A stretch of DNA of 39,370 nt, from assembly GCA_900078375.1 (NCBI GenBank), contig FLQS01000053.1:1-39370 (forward strand), given 5' to 3'. The stretch comes from an uncultured Mycobacterium sp. (GTDB taxonomy: Bacteria; Actinomycetota; Actinomycetes; Mycobacteriales; Mycobacteriaceae). The position numbers and the translations under genes are program-made. This document shows positions 39,314 through 39,370 of the stretch, piece after piece. Position 1 is the stretch's first letter. Every line of letters begins with the position of its first letter. The notes beneath the pieces were generated by a model, which was not told where the DNA came from, ran no database searches, and saw nothing but the letters and a program-made list of their open reading frames with translations.

Positions 39314-39370
39314 TTCCCCGGGTCGCTTCGCTCCTGCCCGCCGGACGTAGTTCCCCGGGTCGCTTCGCTC
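39311..39370 (+). repeat. Tandem copies of the dispersed repeat at the window end
   Basis: TAGTTCCCCGGGTCGCTTCG and following bases occur at 39311-39333 and again at 39348-39370, a period of 37 bp. The second copy runs off the end. The core matches the repeats at 31864 and 37339. Confidence 0.8.

Noticed and set aside
1..39370. tRNA or rRNA genes, CRISPR arrays, insertion sequences, prophage
   Set aside because: No tRNA-like stems with conserved loops, no regularly spaced direct repeats with spacers, and no transposase, integrase or phage structural gene were found.

Overview
The window is about 39 kb of high-GC actinobacterial DNA. The gene content points to an environmental, probably fast-growing Mycobacterium (Mycolicibacterium). 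It holds the C-terminus of an MCE-family protein, three F420-dependent LLM-class oxidoreductases, a mycofactocin-type SDR, two P450s with a histidine-containing ferredoxin, an EF-G2, a class IIIb adenylate cyclase, a FadD, and five TetR-type regulators. Many genes start exactly 6-7 nt downstream of a TANNNT -10 box, which is the mycobacterial leaderless arrangement. Nearly all DNA is coding. Most of the long overlapping open frames are GC-driven shadows and are left out.

Layout. 1-294: end of an MCE protein. 284-3564: TetR plus LLM oxidoreductase, divergent from a DHA2-type MFS efflux pump, with two near-identical 22-bp palindromes in the shared promoter. 3585-6492: SGNH hydrolase and acyl-CoA synthetase. 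6585-9120 (leftward): LLM oxidoreductase, SDR and mycofactocin-type SDR. 9217-13319: membrane adenylate cyclase, EF-G2, hotdog thioesterase. 13360-16209: TetR with its palindromic operator, then a molybdopterin/Fe-S oxidoreductase. 16236-18010: unusual crotonase and a convergent TetR, with copies of one AT-rich palindrome at both promoters.

18095-23888: a catabolic or biosynthetic island. A leftward operon (P450, ferredoxin, NIPSNAP-like protein, second P450) is divergent from TetR and LLM oxidoreductase, which are followed by an SDR with its own leaderless promoter. A striking 66-bp hairpin ends the P450 operon. 23885-27848: two aminoglycoside-phosphotransferase-fold proteins, an unfamiliar 386-residue protein and a TetR, with a perfect 16-bp-arm inverted repeat between the TetR and the second kinase. 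27845-31010: FAD monooxygenase-like protein and KUP potassium transporter. 31108-33988: lutABC lactate-utilisation operon, whose lutB start contains a dispersed repeat. 34078-39313: secreted four-cysteine protein, rhomboid protease with a zinc-finger N-terminus, D-aminoacylase-type amidohydrolase, STAS protein, SAM methyltransferase and VOC protein. The window ends in tandem copies of the same dispersed repeat.

As a whole the window is accessory metabolism: F420-, mycofactocin-, P450- and molybdenum-dependent redox enzymes and CoA-ester enzymes. It is arranged as small modules, most of them paired with a local TetR repressor and a recognisable palindromic operator. Substrates cannot be read from the sequence.
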